Notes: generated by a model not told the origin, from the letters alone. A stretch of 64,000 nucleotides of DNA from Coleofasciculus sp. FACHB-1120 (GCF_014698845.1 NZ_JACJTV010000021.1:28949-92948), one strand, 5' to 3'; shown: positions 1 through 8,841, counted from the stretch's first letter. A program made the numbers and translations.

Positions 1-325
1 AAGCGGTTTGGCTTTCTCTTTGCTAGATGGATGACAAAATTTTGATTTGAAGTGCTACTTCCTTCATCCTAGTAGCAGTTCTAGAGACTACCGTTAGGTC
101 TAATCCTTTTTAGCTCTCCTGCTTGCCCGGTTGAAATTTTTGCCGCTACCCCTTAGTAGAGCCTCCCAGCGCCCCTGCTTCAGCTTGGATGATTTGTGGT
201 CATCATGGCAATCAAACCGCCTAAACTGCAAAAAAGCTTAATTGAAACTTTTGCAAATCAGCCGATTTGGTAGTCTTCCTGTCAAAATATTGTCTGGCTC
301 AGACTAGATCCAACAAGAGTGCAAT
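1..325. other. Upstream region of icd
   Basis: No complete gene is visible. Reading frame 1 is open from base 1 to a TGA at 43-45, so the first 45 bases could be the 3' end of a rightward gene cut by the window edge, but 14 residues are too few to identify it. The rest is a leader for icd. I looked for an NtcA box (GTA, eight bases, TAC) because icd is often nitrogen-regulated in cyanobacteria, and found no convincing one. Confidence 0.4.
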
Positions 326-1756
326 ATGTACGAAAAAATCACTCCCCCTGACATGGGCGAACGTATCATCTTCAAAGATGGCGAACCCGTTGTTCCAGAC
401 AACCCGATTGTTCCTTTCATTCGCGGAGACGGCACGGGTATCGACCTCTGGCCCGCCGCCCAGAAGGTCTTTGATGCTGCTGTCCAAGCTGCTTATGGTG
501 GCAAGCGACAAATCAGCTGGTTCAAAATTTATGCCGGGGATGAAGCCTGCGAGAAGTACGGCACCTACCAATATTTGCCCCAAGATACCCTAGACGCCAT
601 TAAAGAATACGGGATTGCTATCAAAGGGCCGCTAACAACCCCCATTGGGGGCGGTATCCGGTCGCTGAATGTGGCATTGCGTCAGATTTTTGACCTTTAC
701 TCCTGTGTCCGCCCCTGCAAGTATTACCCAGGCACCCCCTCTCCCCATAAAAGCCCAGAGAAACTCGATGTCATCATCTATCGAGAAAATACAGAAGACA
801 TCTACCTGGGAATTGAGTGGCGTCAAGGCAGCGAAATTGCTAACAAGTTGATTGACATCCTCAATAATGAGCTAATTCCAGCAACGCCAGAACATGGTAA
901 AAAGCAAATCCCCCTAGACTCTGGAATCGGCATCAAGCCAATTAGTAAGACGGGTTCCCAGCGCCTAGTGCGCCGTGCAATTAAGAATGCCCTACGGCTA
1001 CCCAAGCGTAAACAGATGGTGACGCTGGTGCATAAGGGCAACATCATGAAGTACACCGAAGGCGCTTTCCGCGATTGGGGTTACGAAGTAGCGATCGCTG
1101 AATTTCGCGCCGAGTGCGTTACAGAACGAGAATCGTGGATTCTGGACAACAAAGCCCGTAATCCAGAGATTACCTTGGAAGAAAACGCCCGTCAGATTGA
1201 GCCTGGGTACGACGCCCTTACGGCAGAGAAAAAAGCCCAAATTACCCGTGAAGTTGAAGATGTTCTCAATGCTATCGGGGAAACCCACGGCAACGGTCAG
1301 TGGAAAGACAAGGTGATGGTGAACGATCGAATTGCCGATAGCATTTTCCAACAGATTCAGACTCGACCGGATGAATATTCCATCCTGGCGACGATGAACC
1401 TGAATGGTGATTATTTGTCAGATGCAGCGGCAGCAATTGTCGGTGGGCTGGGGATGGGACCAGGAGCCAATATTGGCGATCGATGCGCCATCTTTGAAGC
1501 GACTCATGGCACCGCACCAAAGCACGCTGGACTCGATCGGGTAAACCCCGGTTCGGTCATTTTGTCAGGCGTGATGATGTTGGAATTTATGGGCTGGCAG
1601 GAGGCAGCTGACTTGATTAAGCATGGCATCGGTCAGGCGATCTCTAACGGCGAAGTTACCTATGATTTGGCTCGACTCATGGAACCGCCGGTGGAGCCTC
1701 TAAAATGCTCAGAATTTGCCTCCGCCATCATCAAATACTTCCAAACTAATGAGTAA
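326..1756 (+). CDS. icd: NADP-dependent isocitrate dehydrogenase
   Basis: This enzyme oxidatively decarboxylates isocitrate to 2-oxoglutarate in the cytoplasm. In cyanobacteria it is the main source of the carbon skeleton for nitrogen assimilation. The 476-residue length is normal for the cyanobacterial enzyme. The motif RSLNVALRQ carries the substrate-contacting serine, followed by [17 protein letters not shown] and, near the C-terminus, the dinucleotide-site segment [11 protein letters not shown]. The ATG at 326 begins [12 protein letters not shown], a typical family N-terminus. The gene stands alone and converges on a leftward gene, with a perfect hairpin between the two stops. The family call is very secure; NADP rather than NAD preference is inferred from family. 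Confidence 0.97.
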   Translation: MYEKITPPDMGERIIFKDGEPVVPDNPIVPFIRGDGTGIDLWPAAQKVFDAAVQAAYGGKRQISWFKIYAGDEACEKYGTYQYLPQDTLDAIKEYGIAIKGPLTTPIGGGIRSLNVALRQIFDLYSCVRPCKYYPGTPSPHKSPEKLDVIIYRENTEDIYLGIEWRQGSEIANKLIDILNNELIPATPEHGKKQIPLDSGIGIKPISKTGSQRLVRRAIKNALRLPKRKQMVTLVHKGNIMKYTEGAFRDWGYEVAIAEFRAECVTERESWILDNKARNPEITLEENARQIEPGYDALTAEKKAQITREVEDVLNAIGETHGNGQWKDKVMVNDRIADSIFQQIQTRPDEYSILATMNLNGDYLSDAAAAIVGGLGMGPGANIGDRCAIFEATHGTAPKHAGLDRVNPGSVILSGVMMLEFMGWQEAADLIKHGIGQAISNGEVTYDLARLMEPPVEPLKCSEFASAIIKYFQTNE

Positions 1757-1763
1757 ATAGGGA

Positions 1764-1799
1764 TTAGCAATTAGCGAATAACCAATCGCTAATTGCTAA
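1764..1799. terminator. Perfect 14-bp stem hairpin between convergent genes
   Basis: TTAGCAATTAGCGA (1764-1777) and its exact reverse complement (1786-1799) flank an 8-base loop in the 46-bp gap between icd and the leftward gene ending at 1803. The position suggests a two-way terminator, though neither side has a long T tract. The arms are built from the GCTAATT-type repeat unit seen elsewhere in the window. Confidence 0.55.
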
Positions 1800-1802
1800 C
1801 AG

Positions 1803-2954
1803 CTATGGATTTGAGAAAGTATTAATCTGACCCCCACCAATGTAGCGCCCTGGAACACGACGAGGAGTCGTAAAGTTAGGCTGGCTCGATTGGTTGGATT
1901 GCGATCCCGAATTACCCATGTTGGAGCCAAAGCCAGAGTTGCTGTTAAACCCGCTTGTCTGAGTGGTCGCTCCCGATGGGTACTGGCCATAGTTACTGGT
2001 AGTTATTGGTGCTACTGGTGGTGCTATCTGTGGTGTTACGGGGACCGCAGGTGCGGCAACGGGAGGCAGTGCCTGGGGCTGGCTTAAATAGGTGTAAGAA
2101 TTCGGAGTAGAAGAACCCTGAGTAGTGCTGCTAGTTGTGACTGAGGGAGAGTTATAGCCTGTAGTATTTGCTAGGGCGCTTGCTGGTGGTGGTGCCATTT
2201 GCCCACCGGATGTGGAATTGGGAAGCGCCTGTTGAGAAGGATTTCCCGATGGCGATGCATTTGCTGCTTGGGTTGCCGAATTTTGATTCAACGCTTGTTG
2301 CAGGAGGTTGACTGGCAACGTGTTTTGGTTCGGGTTAGTGAGGTTGGGGACACCAAAGCCCAGATTCGGAGTGGAGGTTGTTGTAGGAATTGCCACCTGT
2401 TGATTGGGGGGTGTCAATCCCAAAAATTCTCCAGTATTGGGCTGGGGGCTAGCATTTGCTCCCCTATTGAAGAAATCTTGTGCTGATGTCAGAAAAGGAT
2501 TGTTCAAGCTTTGCGGAGCTTTGGGGATTCCGGCGATCGCTTGAGGCTGATCCGTCGATTCTGGATTAGAGGCAGTAGACGGGTTGCGAGTTAGTTGCTC
2601 AAATAAACCCTGTGGCTCGTTTGGATCTGGAGTTTTTCCTTTTCCCGCCTTAGCAGCGCCACGATTAAATTCTTGCATTAGGGCGGGCAAGTTATCTATA
2701 TCAGCACCAATCGCACTGCTTTCTTGAGAAAGGTTTGGGTCATCCGAGGGATTAGCTGCGGAATCGACTTGCTCATTCTCCGTTTCTTCATCGACAGCGC
2801 TGTTCAGCCACTCTGGATTTACCCAGTACTCCCATACCCCTAGTACTAGCATCACCATTGCGATCGCCGATCCCCAAAACGCAGGGCGCGTGAATGTCCG
2901 TAACCGTGCTTTGAAATAGCGGATGGAGGCAGGGACTTTTTTGGAAGATGACAT
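1803..2954 (-). CDS. Single-pass membrane protein with low-complexity tail, function unknown
   Basis: I do not recognise this 383-residue protein. The N-terminus is basic (MSSSKKVPASIRYFKARLR), followed by one hydrophobic segment at about residues 24-42 and an acidic patch. The remaining ~330 residues are low complexity, rich in Pro, Ser, Thr, Asn and Gln, with several PNQ and NLTNPN-like stretches. Topology is probably N-in with a disordered periplasmic or extracellular tail. The ATG at 2954 is preferred over one nine codons upstream because the basic-hydrophobic start then begins cleanly. A role in envelope or pilus function can only be guessed. Confidence 0.7.
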   Translation of the reverse strand: MSSSKKVPASIRYFKARLRTFTRPAFWGSAIAMVMLVLGVWEYWVNPEWLNSAVDEETENEQVDSAANPSDDPNLSQESSAIGADIDNLPALMQEFNRGAAKAGKGKTPDPNEPQGLFEQLTRNPSTASNPESTDQPQAIAGIPKAPQSLNNPFLTSAQDFFNRGANASPQPNTGEFLGLTPPNQQVAIPTTTSTPNLGFGVPNLTNPNQNTLPVNLLQQALNQNSATQAANASPSGNPSQQALPNSTSGGQMAPPPASALANTTGYNSPSVTTSSTTQGSSTPNSYTYLSQPQALPPVAAPAVPVTPQIAPPVAPITTSNYGQYPSGATTQTSGFNSNSGFGSNMGNSGSQSNQSSQPNFTTPRRVPGRYIGGGQINTFSNP

Positions 2955-3126
2955 AGCTATAGTGCAGATCGACTTGCACAAGGGGTTGTAAGTCGATTTT
3001 ATACGCTATTGCCTTGAACTGGAACTGTCTTAATATACAATTTGTTAAAAAATTCCCTTCATTCGTGTAAATTTTCACCTAAGCTTTTAGTTTACTAAAC
3101 TTTAAAATTAGGAAAGGAGAACAGAT

Positions 3127-3198
3127 ATGCCTCTACCAAGAACCGGCGGATTTATAGATATGCTTACGCCATGTGCAACTTTTTCTCTCCCCAATTAA
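3127..3198 (+). CDS. Candidate 23-residue small protein
   Basis: An ATG at 3127 is preceded by AAAGGAG with six bases between GGAG and the start, the best-looking ribosome binding site in this spacer. The frame encodes 23 residues starting MPLPRTGGFIDML and ends in TAA. It has no membrane segment and I do not recognise it. The stop lies inside a hairpin (3180-3213) that could end the transcript. It could be a leader peptide, a small protein or chance; the strong SD and adjacent hairpin are the only support. Confidence 0.3.
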   Translation: MPLPRTGGFIDMLTPCATFSLPN

Positions 3199-3213
3199 TT
3201 AGGAAGAGAAAAA
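3180..3213. terminator. Hairpin overlapping the small ORF end
   Basis: TTTTTCTCTCC (3180-3190) pairs with GGAAGAGAAAAA (3202-3213) with one bulge, around an AT-rich loop. It is terminator-like for a leftward transcript, where the second arm reads as a T-run, and weaker for a rightward one. Confidence 0.4.
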
Positions 3214-3306
3214 CAGTAACTTGCACCGTGCGTTCTGCTTCACTATTGATCAATATCTTGATAAAGAGCTGCTCCTAAATGATTGACGATTGATCACCCT
3301 GAACGT

Positions 3307-4470
3307 TTAACGGGCAGCTCGAAGCAGGAACCACGCCCCCGCTCCCAATCCAAACAGATTTGGCAACCAAGCAGCAATCACCGGAGAGAGGAAGTTACTC
3401 AATCCCAGAGCATCACCGACGGACATTAACAAATAGTAAGCAAAAATTACTATCACGCTAATCCCAAAACCTGTCGCTTTACTGGTGCGAGTCGGTCTAT
3501 TGGCTAGAGCGGCACCCACGATACCAAACACCACACAAGCAAACGGTAAAGCTATTTTTTGGTGAATGCGGATTAGAAGCTTGCGAATTTTTTGCTGATT
3601 GCCACTGAGACGTTCTAATTTTAGACGTTCTCTGGCTTGTGCAAGATTCATCTCGCCGTAGTCGCGCCCAGAATTTGCCAAATCTAGGGCGGTACGAGGC
3701 AGCTGCAATTGTTGGTGTTCAAACTTTAAAATATTGCGGTAGGAAGCATCGGGAGAGATTAAATAAATCGTGCCTTTGAAAAAATCCCAGGTATTTTGTC
3801 CTGGGTTCCAAGCAGCAGATTGTGACGTGACAATTTGATTAAGCCCCTCCTGAGACCAATCTAAAATTGTCAATCCCTCCATCTTTTGCCCGTCAAATTT
3901 TTCTGCATAGAACAGGCGTTTTAGCACTTGCTCTCTTTGACCATTGGGTAGCTTGACTTTCGTATATTCTGGATAAAAAATATTGCGTTCTTGGAAAGAT
4001 GGCTTTTCTTTATTTAGAGCTTTATCTAAACTAACTTTGGCTTGATAGTTCGCAGCGGGTACTACATACTCATTAAACGTAAATGCGATGCCGGTCACAA
4101 CAAAACTCAGGACGATCGCTGGTAGCACCAGGCGATAAATACTCACTCCGCAGCTACGCAGGGCAACCAACTCGCTGTCAGCGGAGAGACGACTATAGGT
4201 TAATAAGGCAGCCAGTAGCACTGAGGCGGGAAAGGCATACGCCATAAACTGTGGCAGACTTAACAGCAGGACTTTCAAAACGAGCGATGCGGGTAGACCT
4301 ACATCCACAGTCCTTCGCATCAGGTCAAATAAACTGCCAATCGTTACCCCGATGGAAGAAAAGAATCCCATGCCAAATAGGAAAGGCGCGACTAGCTCGG
4401 TGCCAATATAGCGATCCATTACCGAGACTGTCGAAATCAGAGGGTAGAGCGGATTGAAAGATTTGGTCAT
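3307..4470 (-). CDS. LptF/LptG-family permease (YjgP/YjgQ)
   Basis: This is an inner-membrane permease of the lipopolysaccharide export ABC transporter, which lifts LPS from the inner membrane toward the LptA bridge. The 387-residue protein has the family layout: N-terminal membrane helices (MDRYIGTELVAPFLFGMG, then LLSLPQFMAYAFPASVLLAALL), a periplasmic domain of about 150 residues, and C-terminal helices (IALPFACVVFGIVGAALANRP and following). The segment SADSELVALRSCGVS is the cytoplasmic coupling region that touches the ATPase. It lies downstream of lptB and lptA on the same strand. A single permease gene here fits cyanobacteria, which often carry one LptF/G-like protein near LptB. An internal start at residue 18 is possible. 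Confidence 0.88.
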   Translation of the reverse strand: MTKSFNPLYPLISTVSVMDRYIGTELVAPFLFGMGFFSSIGVTIGSLFDLMRRTVDVGLPASLVLKVLLLSLPQFMAYAFPASVLLAALLTYSRLSADSELVALRSCGVSIYRLVLPAIVLSFVVTGIAFTFNEYVVPAANYQAKVSLDKALNKEKPSFQERNIFYPEYTKVKLPNGQREQVLKRLFYAEKFDGQKMEGLTILDWSQEGLNQIVTSQSAAWNPGQNTWDFFKGTIYLISPDASYRNILKFEHQQLQLPRTALDLANSGRDYGEMNLAQARERLKLERLSGNQQKIRKLLIRIHQKIALPFACVVFGIVGAALANRPTRTSKATGFGISVIVIFAYYLLMSVGDALGLSNFLSPVIAAWLPNLFGLGAGAWFLLRAAR

Positions 4471-4514
4471 TGGTCAAGGAGCGATGGGTAATGGCTAATG
4501 GGTAATTTGTAATG

Positions 4515-4652
4515 GGTAATTGGGGAAGAGTTTTAAGTTTTAGAAATGCAGAGATCGCGTCTGAATTTTGAATTTAAGATTTTCTTGTGATTCAAAATTC
4601 CATGTTTCTCACTCATTACTCTGGGATTACCAATTCCCAATTCCCAATTACC
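4515..4652. repeat. Inverted repeats of TAATGGG/CCCAATTACC type
   Basis: The spacer between lptB and the permease carries tandem TAATGGGTAAT-like units (4484-4525) and, about 120 bases away, the inverse CCAATTCCCAATTCCCAATTACC. GGTAATTGGG (4515-4524) and CCCAATTACC (4643-4652) are exact reverse complements. This is a short tandemly repeated repetitive sequence, not a gene. Confidence 0.6.
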
Positions 4653-4657
4653 TAAGA

Positions 4658-5389
4658 CTATCTCTGGAAGTCATCTCCTAAGTAGTACTGTCGCACTAAG
4701 GGGTTATTGTAGAGTTCTTCAGCGTTGCCAGATGCGAGGATTTGTCCGTCGCGCATGATGTAGGCTCGATCGGTGATGGCGAGGGTTTCGCGGACGTTGT
4801 GATCGGTGATCAAGATACCCATGTAGCGATCGCGCAGTCCGGCAATAATTTTTTGAATCTCCGATACGGCAATCGGATCGACACCGGCAAACGGCTCATC
4901 CAATAGCAAAAATTTTGGTCCTTCTCGCCCAGATGCTAAGGATCTCGCCAACTCGGTGCGCCGACGTTCTCCCCCAGACACGCGAATCCCTAGTGTATTT
5001 GCTACTTTTTCTAGCCGAAACTCTTGCAGCAAGCCATCTAGACGGTTTTGCCACTCGCGACGAGGCACGCCTGTTTGTTCCAGCACTAGGAGAAGATTGT
5101 CTTGGACGGTGAGGTTGCGAAAAATACTGGCTTCCTGAGCAAGATAGCCAATGCCTAAATGCGCTCGTTTGTGGATGGGTAAGGTGGTGATGTCCTGGTC
5201 ATTCAGCCAAACCGTGCCCTGATCGGGTTTTTCCAAGCCAGTTGCAATGTAAAAGGTCGTCGTTTTACCGGCACCGTTGGGACCGAGTAGCCCCACGACT
5301 TCTCCTTGCGCTACTGAAAGGTTGACGCGATTGACGATCGCACGTTTGCCGTAAGACTTGTGAATATTCTCCAGTACGATTTTCATCAT
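4658..5389 (-). CDS. lptB: LPS export ABC transporter ATP-binding protein LptB
   Basis: This cytoplasmic ATPase powers LPS extraction by the LptF/G permease. The 243-residue length is normal. Walker A is GPNGAGKTTTFY, the Q-loop region follows at GYLAQEASIFRNLTV, the ABC signature is VSGGERRRTELARSL, Walker B is KFLLLDEPFAGVDP, and the switch histidine is in ITDHNVRETL. SGGERRR and AGVDP are diagnostic for LptB rather than generic ABC ATPases. It sits between lptA upstream and the permease downstream on the same strand, with a repeat-rich gap to lptA. Two adjacent ATGs (5389 and 5386) could each be used. Confidence 0.95.
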   Translation of the reverse strand: MMKIVLENIHKSYGKRAIVNRVNLSVAQGEVVGLLGPNGAGKTTTFYIATGLEKPDQGTVWLNDQDITTLPIHKRAHLGIGYLAQEASIFRNLTVQDNLLLVLEQTGVPRREWQNRLDGLLQEFRLEKVANTLGIRVSGGERRRTELARSLASGREGPKFLLLDEPFAGVDPIAVSEIQKIIAGLRDRYMGILITDHNVRETLAITDRAYIMRDGQILASGNAEELYNNPLVRQYYLGDDFQR

Positions 5390-5395
5390 CGAAAT

Positions 5396-5478
5396 AGCTA
5401 ATTGTTCGTTGCTAATGGCTAACTGCTAATTATTAAAAGCCATTAGCGATTAGCCATTCGCGATTCGCGATTAGCCAT
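5396..5478. repeat. GCTAATGGCTAAC-type repeat cluster
   Basis: The lptA-lptB gap is filled with overlapping direct and inverted copies of GCTAATGGCTAA, CTGCTAATT and CCATTAGCGATTAGCCATT. The same family supplies the hairpin arms at 1764-1799. It can fold into several alternative hairpins and may slow or trim the lptA-lptB message; that role is inference. Confidence 0.6.
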
Positions 5479-5489
5479 GTGACAAATGG

Positions 5490-6002
5490 CTAGCGACTAT
5501 TCGGCGTTTTGAAGGCTGGCTTAGGATTGACGGCGGGAGCCGGTGGCGCTACGGATGTAGTTGGAGAATTTGGATCGGCGACCAGATAAACTGATTCTAC
5601 CTGCCGATTGGACTGAGGCAGGGCAACAAAGCGTCCTTCATCGATCAGATAGGTGATTGTCTCGCCTCGGAGACTATTGCCTTGTTGCAGGACGTAGACG
5701 TTACCACTCAGAACGATCCGACGCTCTTTGCTGAAATACTGCGCTTGGGCAGCAGTTGCCTGAATCTGCCGCGAGGGGTAATACATTTGCACGTTGCCAC
5801 GAGCCGTTACCACGCCTGTTTTCGAGTTAGCTTCTTGCACATCAGAACGGACGGTGAGGGCGCGTCCATCATCGGCGGTTTGGGCTTGGGCGGTTTGGAT
5901 TTGGGTGGGGATAGCGATCGCTCCTGCTAAAACAGCTGGAAGCATCAGCACTAATCCCAGACGACGCATTAGACTTTGATTAAATTGAAATGAGGACATC
6001 AT
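5490..6002 (-). CDS. lptA: LptA/OstA-like periplasmic LPS transport protein
   Basis: A 170-residue exported protein with a signal peptide (hydrophobic stretch LGLVLMLPAVLAGAIAIP, likely cleavage after AQAQ) followed by one OstA/LptA beta-jellyroll repeat. Supporting segments are ALTVRSDVQEANSKTGVVTA, RGNVQMYYP, ERRIVLSGNVYVLQQGNSLRGE and TITYLIDEGRF. It should form part of the periplasmic bridge carrying LPS to LptD. The C-terminal ~35 residues are proline-rich and probably disordered. It is the first of three same-strand Lpt genes, with lptB next. Two adjacent ATGs (6002, 5999) are both possible. Symbol assigned from domain and neighbourhood. Confidence 0.85.
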   Translation of the reverse strand: MMSSFQFNQSLMRRLGLVLMLPAVLAGAIAIPTQIQTAQAQTADDGRALTVRSDVQEANSKTGVVTARGNVQMYYPSRQIQATAAQAQYFSKERRIVLSGNVYVLQQGNSLRGETITYLIDEGRFVALPQSNRQVESVYLVADPNSPTTSVAPPAPAVNPKPAFKTPNSR

Positions 6003-6038
6003 GGGTCTTGCGGAGACATCAAAGACGGTGATCGGCTC

Positions 6039-6102
6039 TTGTGCCTAGTTTACTCTTTCTAAAGGATCGATCCAGAACAAATCCAGCGAGAACTAGGCAC
6101 AA
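6039..6102. promoter_or_regulatory. Perfect 12-bp inverted repeat upstream of lptA
   Basis: TTGTGCCTAGTT (6039-6050) and AACTAGGCACAA (6091-6102) are exact reverse complements 40 bases apart. The loop contains its own palindrome GGATCGATCC (6064-6073). It lies 37 bases upstream of the lptA start, so it could be a leader hairpin or a paired protein-binding site. No match to a known regulator is claimed. Confidence 0.45.
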
Positions 6103-6134
6103 CAATCCCGACGTTTCTGAGTCTTGAGAAGTTT

Positions 6135-6536
6135 CTAACCCTCTATTCGCAGTATTTTTGGCAACTGTGAGGCATTCTCGTCTTGTTGCATCTGCTCTAC
6201 AAAATCAACCACGTTTTCTGCTCCAGCTTGTTGCAGTGCCGTCAACAGTTCGGCACTCTGTTCCCGCAGTTCGGTGACATCAATTCCACTGTAAGCCGGT
6301 TCGTATGCCTCTAAGCGGCGCATTCCCTCTCCCAGTAAAATAACTGCACCGCGCCAGTTAAGGTTGCCTAGGTGATAACATCCAACGGCAATTTGCAGCA
6401 CTCCCTGATAAAATCTTTTTTCCGGCTCGCTGGCTTCCATCCACAGAGCCTCTAAGGTGTCGTGGCAGGCGTAAAATTCGCGCTGATTAAACTCTTCGAT
6501 CCCTTGCCAAAATTCAGATGGGATTTCTTCAGTCAT
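6135..6536 (-). CDS. DUF309 domain protein
   Basis: A 133-residue cytoplasmic helical protein of the DUF309 family, whose biochemical role is unknown. The family signature is clear: FYACHDTLEALWMEA near residues 21-35, then FYQGVLQIAVGCYHL and NWRGAVILLGEGMRRLEAY. The conserved HD/E and H residues suggest a metal or small-molecule site, but this is not established. It lies upstream of lptA on the same strand with a 132-bp gap containing the 12-bp inverted repeat, so co-transcription is uncertain. Length matches the family. Confidence 0.85.
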   Translation of the reverse strand: MTEEIPSEFWQGIEEFNQREFYACHDTLEALWMEASEPEKRFYQGVLQIAVGCYHLGNLNWRGAVILLGEGMRRLEAYEPAYSGIDVTELREQSAELLTALQQAGAENVVDFVEQMQQDENASQLPKILRIEG

Positions 6537-7013
6537 TAGTCGAGAACTCTATCAATCATTTCATCACTCTGTCGTTTTCGGTTCCCACCGTCAAGCATTT
6601 TTCCTGGTGGTTAGGTTTGTCTCCAGGCGTCATAATCTCTAACCGCTCCAGAAACCGCTCCAGACCAAGATGCTTATGAACAGCCGCTTCGCGAGTGGTT
6701 GGTGGAAAACATCCAGAATCAGCGATCGCTTTAAGTTTTTAACAAGTAGTAAAAACTGCTGAAAAACGAGTTTATTAAAGTTTAAATAAAGCTAAAGTAA
6801 GCGGAAATTTAAGAGAATCTTTTTTGCAAGTGGGAGACTTTATCTCAAAAACATCCAGGAACGGGTGACTAGCACAGACATTACCTAGACATTGCATAGA
6901 CATTATAGGTTTGAGGCTCCAGCTAATCGGTAATCCATGATTGGTAATCGGGCTAAAGAACATTCCTACCTAATTAGCAACTTTTGAATTAGCGACTAGC
7001 TGAACAAATCTCG
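6537..7013. other. Intergenic region with gene remnant
   Basis: This 477-bp stretch has no intact gene. It contains a 12-base tandem duplication of AACCGCTCCAGA near 6644-6667, inside a leftward open frame lacking a start (listed separately). A 62-codon leftward frame at 6775-6963 has no good ribosome site or recognisable motif and I do not regard it as a gene. Confidence 0.4.
6556..6738 (-). pseudogene. Possible start-less gene fragment
   Basis: Read leftward, a 60-codon frame runs from just after an in-frame TAA to a TGA. It encodes a helix-forming, protein-like segment (FPPTTREAAVHKHLGLERF and following). There is no ATG, GTG or TTG near its beginning; the first ATG is mid-frame. It could be the 3' remnant of a decayed gene or a chance open frame. 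It overlaps the AACCGCTCCAGA tandem repeat, which gives the repeated residues ERFLERL. I do not recognise the family. Confidence 0.2.
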
Positions 7014-7376
7014 TTACATACTATCGCGTACAGCTTTAATTTCTTCCAGGGAGATTTCCTGCATCTCACCCCGAAACTCGTTATCTTCTGTCAGAAATAA
7101 CATGCAGTGGCACTCTTTTCGCTCTCGCATCGGTACGCAAGGACAATTCCAGAAAGTTGCATGTACCTCTGCTTCTTTATCTTCGTAGTGGCGACAGGGG
7201 CACAAAGGGGCACCTAGATCATCTTTATGCTTGGCGAGTCCTTCAATCACTACGGCTGTTACTGAAGGATCGACGCAGAAGTAGGTGCCAGTACGCTTGG
7301 CGTAAGTTTCGGAGAAATGGCGCATCGCCTCTAGACTTTTTTCGCTAGATTTTGTTTCAGTTTCTGATGGGTTCAT
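7014..7376 (-). CDS. ftrC: Ferredoxin:thioredoxin reductase catalytic (beta) chain
   Basis: This chain holds the 4Fe-4S cluster and redox disulfide that pass electrons from photosynthetic ferredoxin to thioredoxin. All seven cysteines are visible, including CPC (59, 61), WNCPC (78, 80) and CHC (89, 91). By alignment with the Synechocystis enzyme (C55/57/74/76/85/87, a constant offset of four), C59, C78, C80 and C89 should bind the cluster and C61/C91 should be the redox pair. Residues 62-64 are RHY, the conserved histidine region that contacts the cluster. The 120-residue length is normal. The gene stands alone; the variable chain gene is not in this window. Confidence 0.97.
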   Translation of the reverse strand: MNPSETETKSSEKSLEAMRHFSETYAKRTGTYFCVDPSVTAVVIEGLAKHKDDLGAPLCPCRHYEDKEAEVHATFWNCPCVPMRERKECHCMLFLTEDNEFRGEMQEISLEEIKAVRDSM

Positions 7377-7471
7377 AAAATGAGATGACGCGAGATCGAC
7401 AGGTGTTTATGCATTGTATCTTAAGCCTTTTCCCCAAGGAGGTTGGCTGGGATCGATGCAATCGGGCAAGC

Positions 7472-8629
7472 TTACTTCAGAGGGGATTGTAGCTGAAGGT
7501 GTAGCGGCTGCTCGGTATTGATGACAATGCCAGAGGAATTGCGATTGACGGGCATTGCAGGCTCAGTTGAAGGCTCCGGCATCCAGATCATCCAGCGGCT
7601 ACCGGGGGGTAAAGCGCTTAGGGTAAGATGATTCGGAGTCAGCCAGATTAAGGGAAGCGTGGGTGGATCTCCAGCACGGGCATCTTCTCCAGCGTAGGTT
7701 GCGGCTAAAGTTTCTAAAACCACGCGATGACCTTGCACCAAACCTGTGGACGCTGTCCAAAGTTTTACACTTAACTGACGCCCACTGGCATAGAAGTACA
7801 GGGATGCCGCAGCAATGACTGCTTGTTCAAAATGCTCTGGGTTCCAACTGGTGGAGCTATCGAGGCAGATAATGACTTCTTGTCCACCCGTAAAGACTTC
7901 TAGTTCGCGCACCTGGAATTCACCGTAACGGGCGCTGGTTCGCCAGTGGATTAACCGAGTGGGATCTCCAACTCGATAGGGGCGAAGCGATCGCGTGACT
8001 CCTTCTGTGGCAGCTTGGGAACGGCGATCTAAACTCAGAAATAGGGGACTTTTCTCTTGCCCAATTTCATCCACCATTGGGCAGTTGGTCAGGGGTAAAA
8101 CGGTGGGATAAACAAATGCCGTAGCCGCAACTTCACGCTGGCGACGACACCAGAATAATCCTACAGGGGCAGCAGTTCTCAGTTGTACTGTGTTCCACCG
8201 ATAAACCCCGCGTTTTTGTGTGGGTAGGTAGTAAATCCAGTGGTGAACGCTATGAGGAGAAATCGTTTCAATTGCCGTCTGTACAGGCTGTCCCAGTACG
8301 AAGGGGAGAACGTCCCGGACTAAGAGTAAGGTTTTGGGATGGTTAACCGGATTTTCAATTTCTAATTCAATGGTTAGATCGTCGCCGACGCTGACGGGCT
8401 GGATAGGGCGTCGGGTGACTTGAAGATGACGAAGCGATCGCACGGAGAGAAAGGCGGCGATTCCCAGTAGTGCCAAGCTGAGACCACTAATCACATACAG
8501 CCACCCCGCCATTGTGTTCGTGGCGGCTCCAAAAAAACAGATGGAGATGATTCCTAGTATCCACCCGGCGTAGGCTGGTGTCACCCAGCGAGTTTCCAGC
8601 CAGTCTGCTATTCGATAACCGATATTCAT
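7472..8629 (-). CDS. DUF58 domain protein
   Basis: A 385-residue protein with two hydrophobic helices near the N-terminus (GWILGIISICFFGAA and GWLYVISGLSLALLGIAAFL), then a beta-rich region and the DUF58 core. The family hallmark is present: SLRPYRVGDPTRLIHWRTSARYG, a pattern that resembles a von Willebrand A fold with a degenerate metal site, followed by EVIICLDSSTSW. DUF58 proteins usually sit beside a MoxR-type AAA ATPase and vWA proteins. No MoxR gene is adjacent here, so this may be an orphan copy or have its partner elsewhere. Function unknown. Confidence 0.88.
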   Translation of the reverse strand: MNIGYRIADWLETRWVTPAYAGWILGIISICFFGAATNTMAGWLYVISGLSLALLGIAAFLSVRSLRHLQVTRRPIQPVSVGDDLTIELEIENPVNHPKTLLLVRDVLPFVLGQPVQTAIETISPHSVHHWIYYLPTQKRGVYRWNTVQLRTAAPVGLFWCRRQREVAATAFVYPTVLPLTNCPMVDEIGQEKSPLFLSLDRRSQAATEGVTRSLRPYRVGDPTRLIHWRTSARYGEFQVRELEVFTGGQEVIICLDSSTSWNPEHFEQAVIAAASLYFYASGRQLSVKLWTASTGLVQGHRVVLETLAATYAGEDARAGDPPTLPLIWLTPNHLTLSALPPGSRWMIWMPEPSTEPAMPVNRNSSGIVINTEQPLHLQLQSPLK

Positions 8630-8841
8630 AAACAGCGCTGCCCAGTCTAGACTCTAGCTATCCCAGCACCTTAACAAAATTGTGATTACAAATAAATAAG
8701 AGATTTTACACCTGTCTGGGAATTTTTTAGAATTAAGGACATTCACGGTTGACTTAAAGAAAATTTTTAAAGGCAAGATCAATTAAACTGTGGTTTTACC
8801 GATGCTGCCAGACCCAGTGAGTACCCAGGGGAAACAAAAAA

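Larger units (their letters stand above)
2955..3306. other. Intergenic region with a 13-bp palindrome
   Basis: This spacer precedes the leftward low-complexity membrane protein. It contains a perfect palindrome AGTTTACTAAACT at 3089-3101, a possible operator or promoter element. It also contains a candidate rightward mini-gene (3127-3198) whose end overlaps a hairpin, both listed separately. Confidence 0.4.

Noticed and set aside
1..325. NtcA box upstream of icd
   Set aside because: GTA-N8-TAC does not occur; the closest GTA/TAC pair has the wrong spacing.
6775..6963. A 62-codon leftward frame before ftrC
   Set aside because: No ribosome site and no protein-like pattern; AT-rich spacer sequence.
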